Program-made: the position numbers and the translations under genes
Assembly (NCBI GenBank): GCA_003132085.1
Contig: PKWO01000017.1
Location: forward strand, 1-29,202
DNA: 29,202 nucleotides
DNA from: Oxalobacteraceae bacterium
Lineage (GTDB): Bacteria; Pseudomonadota; Gammaproteobacteria; Burkholderiales; Burkholderiaceae_D
Direction: 5' to 3'
In this document: in pieces, positions 22,981-29,202 of the stretch
Layout: each line of letters begins with the position of its first letter
Numbering within the stretch: the first letter of the stretch is position 1
The notes under the pieces: model-generated
Seen by the model: the letters and a program-made list of their open reading frames with translations, nothing else
Told to the model about the DNA's origin: nothing
The model's database searches: none

Positions 22981-23442
22981 ATGGCTATTACTGTTGACAC
23001 TATTGACCGCTCGACCCTTGAACACCTTGTGGAAGCGGGGGCCGTGAAGGGGGCAAGCATTGTGGGCCAGCCGGGCGGCTGGGGCGTGGTCTTCCATTAC
23101 GGCCTGACCGAGCGCGTATTAGCGGCAAGGCGTGGTGCGATTCGCAATTTCAAAAGATTTGAAACGCTGGTTGATTACCTCAAAAGCATCGGCCTTGCTA
23201 AGTACCAGGTGGACGCCACAGCATATGAACCGTCAGCGCCACCGTCAGATCGCAAACGCACAGACGCCGCCGAGCGCATGAAAAACGCGCACGCCGCCGC
23301 CGCCTACAAGGGCTGGCTTACCAAAGAAGTTCAAGAGGCCATTGATGACCCTCGCCCAAGCGTGCCACACGCACAAGTTGCAGCAGAGTGGAATGTTGAA
23401 CGCGCAGCCTTGGCCAAGCAGGCTAAGAGCGCAGGGCACTGA
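22981..23442 (+). CDS. Antitoxin of a ParE/RelE-type pair, with an extra N-terminal domain
   Basis: The product is 153 residues. The C-terminal part (YKGWLTKEVQEAIDDPRPSV, then PHAQVAAEW) has the form of PaaA/ParD-like antitoxins that wrap a ParE-type toxin. The N-terminal about 85 residues (VDTIDRSTLEHLVEAGAVKG, then GWGVVFHYGLTERVLAARRG) form a separate domain, probably regulatory. ATG 22981 has GAAGGAAA upstream. The toxin gene follows after two bases. The pair sits directly before repA and should stabilise the plasmid. Confidence 0.75.
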   Translation: MAITVDTIDRSTLEHLVEAGAVKGASIVGQPGGWGVVFHYGLTERVLAARRGAIRNFKRFETLVDYLKSIGLAKYQVDATAYEPSAPPSDRKRTDAAERMKNAHAAAAYKGWLTKEVQEAIDDPRPSVPHAQVAAEWNVERAALAKQAKSAGH

Positions 23443-23444
23443 TC

Positions 23445-23720
23445 GTGCCGCTCTGGAAACCCGCCGCGATTGCCGACCGCAAACGCATTACCGCCCACAT
23501 CGCCCAGGACAACCCAAGAGCAGCAATGGAAATGGGTGACATGCTGATGGAGAAAGCCGCGCTACTGGACCAACACCCCATGCTGGGGCGTGTGGGACGC
23601 ATCAAAGGCACGCGTGAGCTGGTGGCACATCCCAACTACATTTTGATATACCGACTTGTCGGAGAGGTGGCCGAAGTGCTGCGCGTCAAACACGCAGCGC
23701 AGCAGTGGCCGAATACTTAA
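23445..23720 (+). CDS. parE: ParE/RelE-type toxin
   Basis: The product is 91 residues from a GTG start two bases after the antitoxin stop. The pattern DRKRITAHIAQDNPRAAMEM, then LDQHPMLGRVGRIKGTRELV and HPNYILIYRLVGEVAEVLRV, is typical of the ParE/RelE family. ParE proteins inhibit gyrase and RelE proteins cut mRNA; the sequence here is closer to ParE in form. Full length with no sign of damage. Confidence 0.85.
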   Translation: MPLWKPAAIADRKRITAHIAQDNPRAAMEMGDMLMEKAALLDQHPMLGRVGRIKGTRELVAHPNYILIYRLVGEVAEVLRVKHAAQQWPNT

Positions 23721-23793
23721 CCAATAGCGGCCCTGCCAGGTGTTGAAACCACCCAACAGAGCCTGACCAAATCCAACTGAATAAGAGTCAAAA

Positions 23794-24822
23794 ATGGCTA
23801 CTAACAAGAATACCAAAAAAATCGAACCGCTGACCTATGACTACCGCTCGGTCAAGCCCATGCCGGAGAGTATGCGGGAAGCGATTAACGCACACTTGGC
23901 CATCGAAGAAGAGGATGCTAAAAGCGCTGGGGCGATTGGATTTATGGCGCGAGCGCTGGTGATTGCCACCATGCCCTACAAAGACCCAAAAACGGATTCG
24001 TTCACCCGAGTGAATGGGGACTTCAAGTTGCGCATTTTGGCGGGCTACGAGGGTGGCATCCCGTTTGGGATTTATCCGCGTTTGTTGATGTCATGGGTGG
24101 CCACAGAAGTCGTTAAAACTCAATCCCCGGTGCTCGAGCTGGGAGATTCCATGCGATTGTTTTTACGGGATGTGCTGCAAGTGCGTACTTCTACGGGTGG
24201 GGCACGCGGTTCTGCCACCCGTATCACTGAGCAGATGAAGCGGCTTTTTGGTTCTCTAATTACCGCAGAAATGGCATCGACCGAAACGCACAAAGGGTTC
24301 CGGTTGCGAAATGTGTTGATCGCAGATGGGCTCGATCTTGAGGACGACGAAGCCAAGATATTTGATGCCGAGAGTTCTATGGACGCGGACGGCCAAATTC
24401 TGTGGACTCCGCAAACCAAACAAACGGCTGGCACCTGGCAAAGTAAAGTGCATTTGAGCCACGCTTTTTTCAAAGAGTGCGTAGAAAATCCGGTCCCTAT
24501 TGACTTGCGGGCGTATGGGGCGCTGCGAGACTCGCCTTTGGCGATGGATGTTTACACCTGGATGACCTACCGGATGAGCTACACAACGCGCAAGACTAGG
24601 CCGATGCCGTGGCTATCGCTTATGGGTCAGTTCGGTTCGAACTACCGAAGCCCTGACATGGGGCAAAACGTCAGAGACTTCAGGAAGGCGTTTTTGCAGG
24701 CACTGACACTGGTAAAAACGGTGTATCCAGGGGCGAATATGGAGGTTAACGAGACAGGCTTGGTGTTGTCTCCATCTCGGCCACATATCGAACGAAGCAA
24801 AGGTCAAGCAATGTTGTTTTAA
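23794..24822 (+). CDS. repA: Replication initiator RepA
   Basis: The product is 342 residues and belongs to the RepA_C-type plasmid initiator family (patterns IPFGIYPRLLMSWVATEVVK, then LFLRDVLQV and LAMDVYTWMTYRMSY). It should bind the five iterons that begin 23 bases after its stop and load the host replication machinery there. The ribosome binding site is weak (AAGAG), which fits low expression. It follows the toxin-antitoxin pair by about 70 bases. Confidence 0.9.
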   Translation: MATNKNTKKIEPLTYDYRSVKPMPESMREAINAHLAIEEEDAKSAGAIGFMARALVIATMPYKDPKTDSFTRVNGDFKLRILAGYEGGIPFGIYPRLLMSWVATEVVKTQSPVLELGDSMRLFLRDVLQVRTSTGGARGSATRITEQMKRLFGSLITAEMASTETHKGFRLRNVLIADGLDLEDDEAKIFDAESSMDADGQILWTPQTKQTAGTWQSKVHLSHAFFKECVENPVPIDLRAYGALRDSPLAMDVYTWMTYRMSYTTRKTRPMPWLSLMGQFGSNYRSPDMGQNVRDFRKAFLQALTLVKTVYPGANMEVNETGLVLSPSRPHIERSKGQAMLF

Positions 24823-24844
24823 AGCCTTTGGCCACTGATAGCGT

Positions 24845-25056
24845 GCAGAAGAACTCCCGGCAAGGCACATGTCAAAGCGCAGAAGAACTCCCGGAAGAGT
24901 TGTTAATAAACTGGGGACTCCCACCAGGAGCCTTAAAAAGTTATCCACGCAGAAGAACTCCCGGACACATTTTCCATATAAATCAAGTAGTTAGGCAATT
25001 TCAGGCAAGTTATCCACGCAGAAGAACTCCCGGACGGCACGCAGAAGAACTCCCGG
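24845..25056. other. oriV: Origin of replication (oriV): five iterons and DnaA boxes
   Basis: Five exact copies of the 16-base iteron GCAGAAGAACTCCCGG start at 24845, 24879, 24949, 25018 and 25041. Two DnaA-box-like TTATCCACG sites (24941-24949 and 25010-25018) each run into an iteron and share its first G. A further DnaA-like TGTGGATAT lies at 25177-25185. The spacing between copies 2, 3 and 4 is 70 and 69 bases. The AT-rich stretch after 25057 is a likely melting region. Confidence 0.92.
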
Positions 25057-25312
25057 TGAAATTTTCTAAAACACCTTGAAAGCCGCGCCCATCTTAGGTT
25101 TCAGGATATTTTCCAAGCTACCCCCTGTATTAGGTATTCCTGTATTCTTTAAACCTGTAGTTTTTCCCTCTCAATTTGTGGATATATCAGCACTTCGAGC
25201 AGTACGAACACGACCATGCTGCGCAAGGTCGCCCTAAAAGGGCACCCACCACTTGCACATCCAAACAGCCATCAATAGGCCCCCACGGGGGCCAAACAGA
25301 TCCCCCGGATAC
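25057..25312. other. AT-rich region and small hairpins after oriV
   Basis: No gene is credible. The region holds repeated CCTGTATT motifs (25122-25160), a DnaA-like box at 25177-25185, and hairpins GCCCT/AGGGC near 25211-25223 and GGCCCCC/GGGGGCC near 25278-25293, in the style of the array at 22253. Confidence 0.5.
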
Positions 25313-25472
25313 AAGACGGCACTTCGTGTCCGTCAGGGCTTCGCCCACCCCACAAGGGGGTTCCCAACATCCGTTGATCAAGGGGAAAGGGCTTGCAGCG
25401 GCACGCGGGCAGCGCCGACCCAGCACCATCAGGAGCACGCCAGCGTTTCAATACCGTACCGCTTCGCTACAT
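25313..25472. repeat. Direct repeat B flanking the replication module, split by the transposon
   Basis: This is the second copy of the 22668-22846 repeat. It stops at TACAT, where the Tn3-family element begins. The missing end, with its hairpin, is found at 6995-7008 beyond the other transposon end. The two copies enclose the toxin-antitoxin pair, repA and oriV. Confidence 0.75.
25468..25472. repeat. Target-site duplication TACAT, left copy
   Basis: TACAT directly precedes IRL. In the related unoccupied repeat near 22825-22829 the same TACAT occurs once, which is how the site should look without the transposon. Confidence 0.8.
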
Positions 25473-25510
25473 CGGGGCGTTTGACGAAAGGGAAATTAAA
25501 GTACGTTAAG
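25473..25510 (+). repeat. Terminal inverted repeat IRL of the Tn3-family transposon
   Basis: It begins CGGGGCGTTTGACG and ends GTACGTTAAG and is the inverse of 6953-6990. The identity continues a few bases further inward (CCTT), beyond the 38-bp repeat. Confidence 0.9.
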
Positions 25511-25634
25511 CCTTGAAATTGATTTTCAGCACTCGACTGCTCTTCGGTCGGGATAGCCAACACCGCCTTGAAATTTTGCTCAATTTCATTCGGGTGTGGC
25601 TCTTTTTAATTGCCCATAAAATGCCGGATTTTTC

Positions 25635-27134
25635 TCATTTTACGCGCTTCAAATTAGGGCGTGAACGGCCTTGGACTGGTACAACATCACCATCGGCATA
25701 GTGATCGACATGGTTGCGTTGGTACTCTTGTGCAACATGGTAATTCCAGTATTTCTCAAAGTCACCGCTGAAGCGTAGTGCCCGCAAACGCAGCACGGCC
25801 TCTGCGCCTTTCAGACTCCAGCGTGCTACCCCATCCATGCGATCGCATACCAAATGGCGACAGGCACCCTCAATCACTCCGGTGCCAATAGGCAGTCCTG
25901 CCGCCAAGTAGCGGTCATAGTGCATGTAATGCTGGTGGTTGAGCAGGTAGCGGGCTGCTGCATCGACTGGTTCTCGCTGTTTGTCCGACAGCACGCGCAG
26001 CGTGGCGCTGCGGCGCATTCCTGCGGCCACCTGCGCGGCTTTTCCACGCAATACATTGAGCAGGCGCTCGGCCACCCACTGTTCACGTTCCGAAGTCGCC
26101 TCATCGTTAAATGCCACCGAGGCGTCCCACAGGTATTCCGAGACGTGAATGATGTCCATGACGATGGTCAATTTCACCATGTACTTGCGCGATAGCGCGT
26201 GAAGCAACGTCAGTTGCTGCTCGTTTCCATCGACCAGTCCGACCCACGTTTTTTGCCGTTCCGGATCGCGGCGCAAGCCTTCTTGGATCGCGTCGTCAAG
26301 CACATTCTCGGGGGTCTTCGCCAAGCTGGCCCACACCCGCTTATGTTCCACCGGCGGACGCGCTGGAGCAGGCTCGTGCAGCGGCGCCAGACTACGAACC
26401 ACTTGCTCGGGAGTGCGCACATAGGGCGCCACCGTGTACACCGCAGCTACCGTGGCCATGCGTTTGCGGTTGCGCTTCTCGCCCTTGGTGAGCCTTTGGG
26501 TCAACTTGTGCGATTGGTTCAGTGCCGCCTTCTTGGTCGGTTCGCGCAGATCGCGCGGCAGCATCACCACGCCTTTGCCGTCAGCACTGATCGCCAGAAT
26601 CGAACTCCCCGAGTCTCCAGCTGCGGGGCTGTGCTGCTCATAGAAGGCGTCGAAGTCCACCGCCGAACATTCAACCAGCTCTTCGACCTGCCGTTTTCCC
26701 ATGGTCTTGCCCGTTTGCTGCGCCAGCGCTTGCACGGTGGCGTCGAAAGATACTTGGGCGGCCTGTTCAGCAGCCAAGCGGCGCACGCCAAACGAGTACT
26801 CGCCGACCGGCATGTTGAGTTCCGCGTCCAGCGGATGCAAGCTATCCACGCCGGCTGCCCCGTAGCCCAGGCGCTTGACCCGAACCTCACCGAACACGGT
26901 GAAAAGACCCCGCTCGTGCAGGCGCCGCTCACTGCGCTCGACTCCGTCCGCGCCGCATACCGGTCCTGCCGCCAGCCCCGGCCCGCGACTGTCCACATGC
27001 GCCTGGAACAGCAGGCGCAACAGTTCGCGCCCCTGTTCATTGATCGCCGCCTCCAACGCCGTGTGGCTAAGCTCCCGGCTGTCTTTGCTGCGTAGGAACG
27101 CGACAAATCGCGCGTATTCGTCATTTGCCGTCAT
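25635..27134 (-). CDS. ISKra4-family transposase
   Basis: The product is 499 residues from ATG 27134, which has AGGAGG 8 bases upstream. An ATG at 27179 (514 residues) overlaps the stop of the accessory gene (ATGA) and also has GGAGG upstream, so either start is possible. The DDE residues are probably Asp in ILAISADGKGVVML, Asp in IVMDIIHVSEYLWDA, and Glu in GTGVIEGACRHLVCDRMDGV, all hallmarks of the family. No frameshift is seen, so the IS should be active. Confidence 0.9.
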   Translation of the reverse strand: MTANDEYARFVAFLRSKDSRELSHTALEAAINEQGRELLRLLFQAHVDSRGPGLAAGPVCGADGVERSERRLHERGLFTVFGEVRVKRLGYGAAGVDSLHPLDAELNMPVGEYSFGVRRLAAEQAAQVSFDATVQALAQQTGKTMGKRQVEELVECSAVDFDAFYEQHSPAAGDSGSSILAISADGKGVVMLPRDLREPTKKAALNQSHKLTQRLTKGEKRNRKRMATVAAVYTVAPYVRTPEQVVRSLAPLHEPAPARPPVEHKRVWASLAKTPENVLDDAIQEGLRRDPERQKTWVGLVDGNEQQLTLLHALSRKYMVKLTIVMDIIHVSEYLWDASVAFNDEATSEREQWVAERLLNVLRGKAAQVAAGMRRSATLRVLSDKQREPVDAAARYLLNHQHYMHYDRYLAAGLPIGTGVIEGACRHLVCDRMDGVARWSLKGAEAVLRLRALRFSGDFEKYWNYHVAQEYQRNHVDHYADGDVVPVQGRSRPNLKRVK

Positions 27135-27175
27135 AAATGCGTCCTCCTGCACGGTCAACCGCGCCAATGTCGCGC

Positions 27176-28057
27176 TCATGCCTGCCTCCGCAGCCGTTCC
27201 GCCGCATCGGGAACCAACGGGTAGACCCACACTGCCTTGGGCGATACTCCAAGGCGCTCGTGCTCACGGTCCATCCGACCGCGACCGCTAGTTTGCCCCA
27301 ACAAAATCCAGTTGGCTGCCCGGTAGCAGTGCCCACTGTAACGGCTTTCATCGACCAGCGTCTCTATCAGCAACGGCTCGACTCCGTAGCGCGCCTCCCA
27401 GTCTTGGCGCAGCCGGTGATGCGCTCGCGACAGCACTACGCTGGCCAGATTGGCGATGCGAACCCAGGGCAAAATCAGGAACCGGCTTTGGTTGACCACG
27501 CGCTGTAAATTTCCGCGCCGCGTCTGTTCGTCCCAGCCAATCCAGCGCTCACGGGCCGCCATGCGCCAAGCGGGGCTGGAGAACTGCATACACCCCAGTA
27601 CCTGCTTTCCAGAGTAGAAAAGATAGCGCAGGTGCGCCCCGAATGGCACCGCGTGGCCGAGGTAGTGATGTCGCCCCACCAGTTCGCGAAACAGCAGCCG
27701 TTGCTGCTCGCTTTGCACCGGTTCGAGCACGATTGGTTCGAAGTCCCCAACCTTGCCCTCCAAAACGGCTGCAGGCTCTCCCTCGGCGCTGACCGGTACG
27801 CGCGTGCGGCTTCCAACCGGTTTCGTGGCGCGTTTGAGCGGTAACTGAATCGCACCCTGGCTGTCGAGCAGCTCAAGAAATTCCCGGCACTCACGCGCTT
27901 TGAGTCCGCCGCCACTACGCTGCCACTGAAGCAATTCGCACACCGTGTGCGCCAGTTCCATACGGCTCAATCCGGCGTGGCGCTTGACCACCTCGCCGAT
28001 CAGGTCCAATTCGCCGCCGCTGAATTGTCGACCGCAAAATGCCACTGGCTTATCCAT
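27176..28057 (-). CDS. DUF4338 (DruA-like) accessory protein of the IS
   Basis: The product is 293 residues. The DUF4338 signature is the stretch LVGRHHYLGHAVPFGAHLRY, then LIETLVDESRYSGHCYRAAN and GQTSGRGRMDREHERLG. The same domain defines DruA of the Druantia defence system, but here it lies inside the terminal repeats of an IS and is coupled to its transposase. A role in transposition is therefore more likely. I start at ATG 28057 because GAGG lies 8 bases upstream; the GTG at 28066 overlaps that motif. Confidence 0.85.
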   Translation of the reverse strand: MDKPVAFCGRQFSGGELDLIGEVVKRHAGLSRMELAHTVCELLQWQRSGGGLKARECREFLELLDSQGAIQLPLKRATKPVGSRTRVPVSAEGEPAAVLEGKVGDFEPIVLEPVQSEQQRLLFRELVGRHHYLGHAVPFGAHLRYLFYSGKQVLGCMQFSSPAWRMAARERWIGWDEQTRRGNLQRVVNQSRFLILPWVRIANLASVVLSRAHHRLRQDWEARYGVEPLLIETLVDESRYSGHCYRAANWILLGQTSGRGRMDREHERLGVSPKAVWVYPLVPDAAERLRRQA

Positions 28058-28296
28058 GCTTGTCACCTCAAATCAGGTTATCCAAGCAAACGGTATTACA
28101 TCGAGATAGAAATGTCCAGCAAAAAATTCTCACCAGTGGTAGCTTGATGTTGCCAGATGGCAGCGCACCGCAGGGCCCTATACCTTCAACCCATCCATAG
28201 ATACCCTAAAAATCGTTGTCTGCGACACAAACGACCTGGCAAACTCCCTATGTCGTGACCAAAAAAATGGGCGTCCGAAAAAGAGCCACACCCATT

Positions 28297-28434
28297 TCAT
28301 TCAGCAAACGCAACCAATGGCCGATTACGCGCTTTACGCTTGGCACTGGCTGAGTACCCCGCCACACGGTTAGCATTCGGTGGTACCTGCTTGATGTCTT
28401 TCTCCGTTACGCCGAATTGGGGTCCGGGGAGCAT
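28297..28434 (-). CDS. Short protein at the end of the cargo operon, stop codon inside the IS target duplication
   Basis: The frame encodes 45 residues (MLPGPQFGVTEKDIKQVPPN, then ANRVAGYSASAKRKARNRP and a short end). It starts three bases after the stop of the coiled-coil gene, with TGAGGG just before the ATG. The stop TGA (28299-28297) lies within ATTTCATTC, the 9-base duplication made by the IS, so the IS kept the gene intact. The sequence looks like coding DNA, but no family is recognised. Confidence 0.45.
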   Translation of the reverse strand: MLPGPQFGVTEKDIKQVPPNANRVAGYSASAKRKARNRPLVAFAE

Positions 28435-28437
28435 CCC

Positions 28438-28689
28438 TCAAATCAGCCGGGACGTACCAGCGGCATCACCTTCTACGCGCTTGGTTATTTCGTCTATTGC
28501 TTCTTGTAAGTCCTTGTGGTGCTTTCCGATGTTCGTAATCGCGTCTTTGACGCGGGCAACATGCTCCTCAGACCAGACTTCCGCTGCCTTTTGAAGCTCA
28601 GTCTTCATGCCTTCAAGCGTCTTATCGAGTTCGCCTACTCGTTTTTTGAGCGCGTCAATGTGACGTAGGTCGTTGCCAATAGTTCCCAT
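28438..28689 (-). CDS. Small coiled-coil protein of the cargo operon
   Basis: The product is 83 residues and almost all predicted coiled coil (DALKKRVGELDKTLEGMKTE, then HKDLQEAIDEITKRVEGDA). It has no membrane segment. ATG 28689 has AGGGAAAG upstream and lies 11 bases after the stop of the upstream gene. In form it could act as an oligomerising partner of the SPFH protein; this is inference. Confidence 0.65.
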   Translation of the reverse strand: MGTIGNDLRHIDALKKRVGELDKTLEGMKTELQKAAEVWSEEHVARVKDAITNIGKHHKDLQEAIDEITKRVEGDAAGTSRLI

Positions 28690-28700
28690 CTTTGCTTTCC

Positions 28701-29202
28701 CTAATAAAGGATGCTGTACATTTTGTGATTATGATTCGCTATAACCGGGTTCGGTAGTAGCGCGAGATCGGTAAGCTGAAAACAGCAATTGAAAATGTCT
28801 TCTGGATCCGGTATCGTTACTAGTGGTACATGCGGCACCAGAGGCGGGTAAAACGGCGCAGGCACAGGTGTTATATGACCCTGCATTGTGGCCAACGCGC
28901 CATTTCCGTTAAATAAGTTAAACGCCGTGTGGGACTCGGAGGGGGAAAGCCTGCGGCATGATTGAAGCGTTCCGACTACCAGCCTGGTGCGATTCTGATC
29001 AATTATGAAAAGTTCGAGAGATGAGCAGAAGCCAGGCTGTTTTTTCTTGTATGCTTGAATGAAAGCGATGCAATAGACCACATTTTTCGGCATCCATAAA
29101 AAGAGATTCGATACCTGATTGTGAGTGGCAGATAACCACTCATCAAAGCCGAACCCACTCAGTGCCGCAAATGTAGTTCCGCCCTTCCAACCGCCCGAAG
29201 GG
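28701..29202 (-). CDS. Unknown cargo protein, 3' part (start lies at 68 across the window edge)
   Basis: The minus-strand frame is open from 28701 to the edge and, joined to 68-1, gives a 189-residue protein. Near the junction it reads NHWTSPS, then GGWKGGTTFAALSGFGFDEW. This recalls the W-x-x-PSG and GFG-x-EEWL motifs of some nuclease-linked N-terminal domains, but the resemblance is by eye and weak. The middle holds CSSLELFIIDQNRTRLVVG and the end is Pro-rich. An internal ATG at 29093 gives a 130-residue product and is less likely, because the frame above it is clearly coding-like. Confidence 0.55.
   Translation of the reverse strand, partial: PSGGWKGGTTFAALSGFGFDEWLSATHNQVSNLFLWMPKNVVYCIAFIQAYKKKQPGFCSSLELFIIDQNRTRLVVGTLQSCRRLSPSESHTAFNLFNGNGALATMQGHITPVPAPFYPPLVPHVPLVTIPDPEDIFNCCFQLTDLALLPNPVIANHNHKMYSILY

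Larger units (their letters stand above)
25592..28293. mobile_element. ISKra4-family insertion sequence nested in the transposon
   Basis: The 2,702-base element has perfect 16-base ends, GGGTGTGGCTCTTTTT at 25592-25607 and its inverse at 28278-28293, with weaker similarity further in. It is flanked by 9-base direct repeats ATTTCATTC (25583-25591 and 28294-28302), the target duplication. It carries a transposase and a DUF4338 accessory gene, both on the minus strand and intact. Confidence 0.9.
25473..29202. mobile_element. Tn3-family transposon, left part (IRL, nested IS and end of cargo operon)
   Basis: This part begins with the inverted repeat at 25473-25510 and runs to the window edge, where it should join position 1. 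It holds about 80 bases of spacer, an ISKra4-family IS, and the last three cargo genes. Without the IS the transposon would be about 8 kb. Confidence 0.78.

Noticed and set aside
24845..25056. CRISPR array
   Set aside because: The repeated 16-mers have unequal spacing, carry DnaA boxes and follow repA; they are iterons. No cas genes occur in the window.
26199..27095. 298-codon plus-strand frame
   Set aside because: It is antisense to the ISKra4 transposase and rich in Arg, His and Leu, as expected of a GC-rich shadow frame.
27176..28057. Druantia defence system
   Set aside because: Only a DruA-like DUF4338 gene is present, inside an IS; no DruB, C, D or E genes are nearby.

Overview
The window reads as a small, mobilizable, iteron-type plasmid of a betaproteobacterium, probably of the Burkholderiales; the host is inferred from the IncP/RK2-like transfer genes, KfrA and RepA types, not proven. 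It appears to be a complete circle cut open inside a transposon. Three observations support this. First, the two 38-bp terminal repeats of one Tn3-family transposon lie at 6953-6990 and 25473-25510 and face outward across the window ends. Second, their outer flanks carry the same 5-bp target duplication (TACAT), and the joined flanks rebuild a sequence that exists intact at about 22800-22846. Third, a reading frame on the minus strand stays open from 28701 to the right edge and can continue from the left edge to a well-spaced ribosome binding site at position 68.

Transposon (25473-29202 plus 1-6990, about 10.7 kb). The mobility module is a promoter and res site (3284-3411), serine resolvase tnpR and Tn3 transposase tnpA. 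The cargo is a minus-strand operon driven by a near-consensus promoter at 3176-3204: a zinc-ribbon protein, an SPFH protein with a C-terminal GYF_2 domain, a second GYF_2 protein, a small membrane protein, an unknown protein crossing the window edge, a coiled-coil protein and a 45-residue protein. This looks like an undescribed membrane-associated stress or defence system. An intact ISKra4-type insertion sequence (25592-28293), with a transposase and a DUF4338 (DruA-like) gene, sits exactly at the end of this operon; its 9-bp target duplication contains the last stop codon.

Plasmid backbone (6991-25472). From left to right: kfrA with its operator and a coupled membrane protein; an HNH endonuclease gene between two copies of one terminator; a minus-strand trbJ-trbK-trbL cluster with small accessory genes; a parA plus ribbon-helix-helix partition pair; a three-gene minus-strand operon in the position of RK2 traK-traL-traM; an RK2-like oriT; a plus-strand mobC-like and relaxase pair with an out-of-frame gene embedded in the relaxase; a tightly overlapping cargo operon (small protein, DEDDh exonuclease fused to a ribbon-helix-helix domain, membrane protein, HAD-like protein, small protein); an orphan HigA-like antitoxin; an array of double hairpins; and a replication block (ParD/ParE-like toxin-antitoxin pair, repA, five iterons and DnaA boxes) bracketed by two diverged direct repeats. 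The transposon landed in one of these repeats.

No coupling protein and no transfer ATPases other than the partition-like ones are present, so the plasmid should be mobilized by a helper and not be self-transmissible. The most novel parts are the transposon cargo operon, the gene inside the relaxase, the trbJ/trbK shared C-terminal tail, the double-hairpin array and the exonuclease/HAD operon.
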